Shown here in pieces: positions 6,016 to 8,172 of a stretch of DNA of 8,172 bases. How positions within the stretch are numbered: the stretch's first letter is position 1; each line of letters starts with the position of its first letter. The notes beneath the pieces were generated by a model that did not search any database, had not been told where the DNA came from, and saw only the letters and a list, made by a program, of their open reading frames with translations. The DNA is from Lentisphaerota bacterium. GTDB taxonomy: Bacteria > Verrucomicrobiota > Kiritimatiellia > RFP12 > UBA3636. The stretch lies in the NCBI GenBank assembly GCA_012514445.1, contig JAAZAI010000465.1:1-8172 (forward strand). The letters are read 5' to 3'. The translations under genes and the position numbers were made by a program.

Positions 6016-6987
6016 CTACTTGAGCCAGGTGAACCAGTAGGGGAAGACGATCGTCTCGCGGATGTTGCGCACCTCGATGTGGCGCTCCATCTCGTCCACG
6101 TAGTCCATGAACTGCACGGCGCGGCGGGTCTGCAGCTTCTCCGCCTTCGCGACGAGGCGCGCGCGATGCTCTTCGAAGAAGAGCGGGATGCCGTCCTTGG
6201 GGCCATGGCAGGCGCAGAGCACCAGCACGTCGCGATACCAGTCGCGGATGGACTCGAAGACGGACTGCCGCATCTCCTTCGACCGCGCGCTGATCCAGGC
6301 GTCCACCGTCTCCTTGTCCTCCTCGAGATCGGACTCGCGCTTCTGCTCCTTGCTGAGCTTCTCCGCCTCCTCCTTGATCTCGGCGAAGAGGTCGGCGAGC
6401 TTGCCGGCCGTGGCGAAGACGCGCAGCGCAGACGTGGCGGCGTGGTGGGCCATGATGTCGCCCACGCGGCTGCGCCAGGGCTCCGCTGGCGGGATGCGCC
6501 CTTCGTTGAGGTCGAGCCGCTGGCATCGGGAGATGATGGTCGGCAGCAGCGCCTCCGGCTTGTCGGTGACGAGCAGGAAGAGCGTGCGCTCCCCGGGCTC
6601 CTCGAGCGTCTTGAGGAAGGCGTTCGCCGCATTGTCGTTGAGCCGGTCGGCGAAGAGGACGACGGCGATCTTCCAGCCTCCCACGTAGGAGCCCATCTCC
6701 TCCCAGTGCAGCAACTGGTCGCGGATGACGTCGACGCTGATGATGCGCGACTTCTTCTCGGGTTCGATCCAGAGGGCGTCAACGTGTTTGCGCGCCAGGG
6801 CATTGAGGCAGGCGTCGCATTTGCGGCAGGGGCGCTTCGCGTCGTTGGTGCAGAGGAGGAAGGAGGAAATCGTCTCGGCGATCGCGAGCCCGTTGCCCCG
6901 CGGCGACCCGCAGACGATGTAGGCATGGGGCATCCTGCCGTTCTTGAAACTCTGCTTGACGATCTCAAATACTTCCGATGGTTTCAT
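6016..6987 (-). CDS. holB: DNA polymerase III delta-prime subunit (clamp loader)
   Basis: Delta-prime is the stator of the clamp-loader complex that places the beta clamp on DNA. The 323-residue AAA+ protein begins near PHAYIVCGSPRGNG (20-33). The P-loop lacks the GK(T/S) element, as expected for the non-hydrolysing delta-prime. Cys46, 54, 57 and 60 (LLC...PCRKCDAC) form the zinc-binding module. NAANAFLKTLEEP (119-131) is the Walker B-region block, and the SRC motif (153-155) contains the Arg that acts in trans on the neighbouring ATPase subunit. A charged, probably coiled-coil segment (about 206-233, rich in Lys/Glu) interrupts the C-terminal half and differs from textbook HolB. DnaX is a less likely alternative because of its length and degenerate P-loop. 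The start is supported by an AAGGAG ribosome-binding site and a promoter upstream. The gene is divergent from the methyltransferase. Confidence 0.9.
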   Translation of the reverse strand: MKPSEVFEIVKQSFKNGRMPHAYIVCGSPRGNGLAIAETISSFLLCTNDAKRPCRKCDACLNALARKHVDALWIEPEKKSRIISVDVIRDQLLHWEEMGSYVGGWKIAVVLFADRLNDNAANAFLKTLEEPGERTLFLLVTDKPEALLPTIISRCQRLDLNEGRIPPAEPWRSRVGDIMAHHAATSALRVFATAGKLADLFAEIKEEAEKLSKEQKRESDLEEDKETVDAWISARSKEMRQSVFESIRDWYRDVLVLCACHGPKDGIPLFFEEHRARLVAKAEKLQTRRAVQFMDYVDEMERHIEVRNIRETIVFPYWFTWLK

Positions 6988-6991
6988 TCTG

Positions 6992-6997
6992 CTCCTT
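6992..6997 (-). promoter_or_regulatory. Ribosome-binding site of holB
   Basis: On the minus strand this reads AAGGAG, four bases before the ATG at 6987. It supports the chosen start codon. Confidence 0.65.
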
Positions 6998-7017
6998 CAC
7001 GCCCGGTGACAGGCGCG

Positions 7018-7047
7018 ATTCTAGCACAATCCGGCCCTTGAGCTCAA
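7018..7047 (-). promoter_or_regulatory. Sigma70-type promoter of holB
   Basis: On the minus strand, TTGAGC (7047-7042), an 18-base spacer and TAGAAT (7023-7018) form a promoter with an extended -10 (TGC just before TAGAAT). Transcription would start near 7011, leaving a leader of ~24 bases. The bases from the -10 onward (TAGAATCGCGCC) repeat those of the promoter at 1475-1503. Confidence 0.55.
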
Positions 7048-7180
7048 CGTCTGAAGCAAGGAGGCATGTAATCGGTCAACGGGAAGAAACGCGCCTGCTC
7101 GACGGAGCTTTCTTGCATCAACTCCGGCGACTGACCGAATTTCCCAACTTTTTTTCGACAGATCGACTATGAACGCCGTG
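7048..7180. other. Non-coding remainder of the holB/methyltransferase intergenic region
   Basis: No convincing gene, RNA or mobile-element end is visible. It contains an unused perfect Shine-Dalgarno-like AAGGAGG (7058-7064) followed by ATG-TAA, and a run of seven T (7150-7156) that lacks a preceding stem. Short open frames on both strands here have no recognisable protein pattern. The composition is less GC-rich than in the flanking core genes. Confidence 0.5.
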
Positions 7181-7209
7181 TTGAACAACCCTGGGAATGG
7201 TGGTAGGAT
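7181..7209 (+). promoter_or_regulatory. Promoter candidate of the DNA methyltransferase
   Basis: TTGAAC (7181-7186), a 17-base spacer and TAGGAT (7204-7209) match the -35 and -10 consensus at 4/6 positions each. The predicted transcription start (~7216) lies only about five bases before the ATG at 7221, so the message would be nearly leaderless if both calls are right. Confidence 0.4.
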
Positions 7210-7220
7210 ATGGGCATCGT

Positions 7221-8172
7221 ATGAAACAGGCCACCGCACATCCAAGTTGCTCGCGCACTTTTAGCTCGGCGTCCGGGTTTGTGCAGACCGCCTTGTTCAA
7301 TCTGGACGATCCGGCGCTGTGCCCGCATCTGGCGGTCTTGACAGAGGCCGTCGATCACATGGCGTCGCATGCCGATGCCGAATCCCGGGGAGCGGTCTAC
7401 ACGCGCGCCGAGGTCGTCGATTTCATTCTCGATCTGGTCGGCTACACCGCAGACAAGCCCCTCGCCAGGACGAGCCTGCTGGAGCCGTCATGCGGCGAAG
7501 GCGACTTTCTGCTGCCTGCCATCGATCGGTTGCTGAAGAGCTGGCGCCGCAACGGGGCCGAGAGCGTTTCCGTCGTTGAAACGCTGCGGGGCGCCGTCTG
7601 CGCGGTGGAGCTGAACAAGGAGGCATTTGCCTCGACGCGGGGCAAGGTCGTCCAAGCCCTTCGTGCTCACGGCATTGGCGAGCGCGACGCCGAAGCACTG
7701 GCCGCCGCCTGGCTCCGACAAGGCGACTTTCTGCTCGAAGCGTTTTCCCGAAAATTCGACTATGTGGTCGGCAATCCGCCCTACCTCCGGCAGGAGGCCA
7801 TCCCCGAGGTGCTGTTGAGCGAATACCGGCGCCGCTATGCGACGCTCTACGACCGGGCGGATCTCTACGTGCCGTTCATCGAACGCTCGCTGTCGCTCCT
7901 CGCGGACGGCGGCGGCCTCGGCTTCATCTGCTCGGATCGTTGGATGAAGAACCGTTACGGAGGTGCCTTGCGACAGTTCGTGTCGAAGAGTTTCCACCTC
8001 AAGGGGTACGTGGACATGGTTGGCACGCCCGCGTTCCATTCCGATGTCAGCGCCTACACCGCCATCACCGTCATCGAAAAGACGAAGGCAGGGACCACCC
8101 GCGTCGCCCATCGACCTCGGATCGATCCGTGTACGCTGAAGGAACTCGTCCGGGACATGACCGCACCGACTA
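7221..8172 (+). CDS. Eco57I-type adenine-specific DNA methyltransferase (C-terminus cut by window edge)
   Basis: 317 residues are visible with no stop before the edge. YTRAEVVDFILDL (60-72) is the segment that precedes the SAM fold in gamma-class N6-adenine methyltransferases. LLEPSCGEGDFL (87-98) is motif I for SAM, AVELNKE (128-134) carries the motif II acid and RQGDFLL (166-172) fits motif III. NPPY (185-188) is the catalytic motif IV of adenine-N6 methylases. DRADLYVPFIERSLSLL (211-227) and GFICSDRWMKNRYG (234-247) match the Eco57I restriction-modification methylase domain. The protein probably methylates DNA in a type IIG/type I-like or phage-defence system; whether a nuclease or target-recognition domain follows is not visible. 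The start at 7221 is the best of several: ATG 7197 is in frame but would lie inside the candidate promoter, and ATG 7359 would remove 46 residues before the conserved part. No good Shine-Dalgarno sequence is present. Acquisition by transfer is plausible but inferred. Confidence 0.88.
   Translation, partial: MKQATAHPSCSRTFSSASGFVQTALFNLDDPALCPHLAVLTEAVDHMASHADAESRGAVYTRAEVVDFILDLVGYTADKPLARTSLLEPSCGEGDFLLPAIDRLLKSWRRNGAESVSVVETLRGAVCAVELNKEAFASTRGKVVQALRAHGIGERDAEALAAAWLRQGDFLLEAFSRKFDYVVGNPPYLRQEAIPEVLLSEYRRRYATLYDRADLYVPFIERSLSLLADGGGLGFICSDRWMKNRYGGALRQFVSKSFHLKGYVDMVGTPAFHSDVSAYTAITVIEKTKAGTTRVAHRPRIDPCTLKELVRDMTAPT

Noticed and set aside
6079..7041. 320-codon plus-strand open frame opposite holB
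   Set aside because: Antisense shadow with Leu/Glu/Arg-rich low-information sequence; the minus strand encodes a recognisable delta-prime subunit.
7142..7160. T-rich run as a possible terminator
   Set aside because: No GC-rich stem immediately precedes the seven T residues on the plus strand, and on the minus strand no gene ends here.
6978..7172. 64-codon plus-strand and overlapping 74-codon minus-strand (7021-7245) small open frames
   Set aside because: Neither has a plausible ribosome-binding site or recognisable pattern, and the minus-strand one runs across the candidate holB promoter.

Overview
The window is high-GC, gene-dense bacterial chromosome. It carries mostly housekeeping genes, with an accessory gene beginning at the right edge. 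The exported LolA-like protein and the high GC suggest a diderm, Gram-negative-type bacterium. The repeat-rich intergenic DNA, the ~590-residue form of formate-tetrahydrofolate ligase and the style of the FAD protein remind me of PVC-group genomes (Kiritimatiellota/Verrucomicrobiota). That placement is a weak inference from memory; nothing here proves the phylum.

Layout, left to right. (1) 1-1231, minus strand: the first 410 residues of an FAD-dependent oxidoreductase of the fumarate reductase/L-aspartate oxidase superfamily, cut by the window edge. (2) 1232-1561: a 330-base divergent intergenic region. It holds a ~155-base imperfect inverted repeat, a weak minus-strand promoter candidate and a good plus-strand sigma70-type promoter. 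(3) 1562-2434, plus: a secreted LolA-like (outer-membrane lipoprotein-sorting type) protein. (4) 2435-2525: a short gap made of two different small tandem repeats, directly ahead of fhs. (5) 2526-6012, plus: fhs, trmB and era. fhs and trmB are 32 bases apart, and trmB and era overlap by 4 bases. This is probably one transcription unit for one-carbon metabolism and RNA/ribosome maturation, possibly also read from the promoter of the LolA-like gene. (6) 6016-6987, minus: DNA polymerase III delta-prime subunit (holB), convergent with era and only 3 bases from it. (7) 6988-7220: a 233-base divergent region with a promoter for each side. (8) 7221 to the right edge, plus: the N-terminal 317 residues of an Eco57I-type adenine-specific DNA methyltransferase, probably the start of a restriction-modification or other defence locus that continues outside the window.

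The central genes are ordinary core functions: folate C1 activation, tRNA m7G46 methylation, 16S rRNA/30S maturation and the replication clamp loader. The unusual material is between genes: heptamer repeats, the large inverted repeat and a shared extended -10 element in two promoters. The truncated methyltransferase is the only sign of an accessory system, and its partner genes are not visible. I see no rRNA, tRNA, CRISPR array, transposase or riboswitch.
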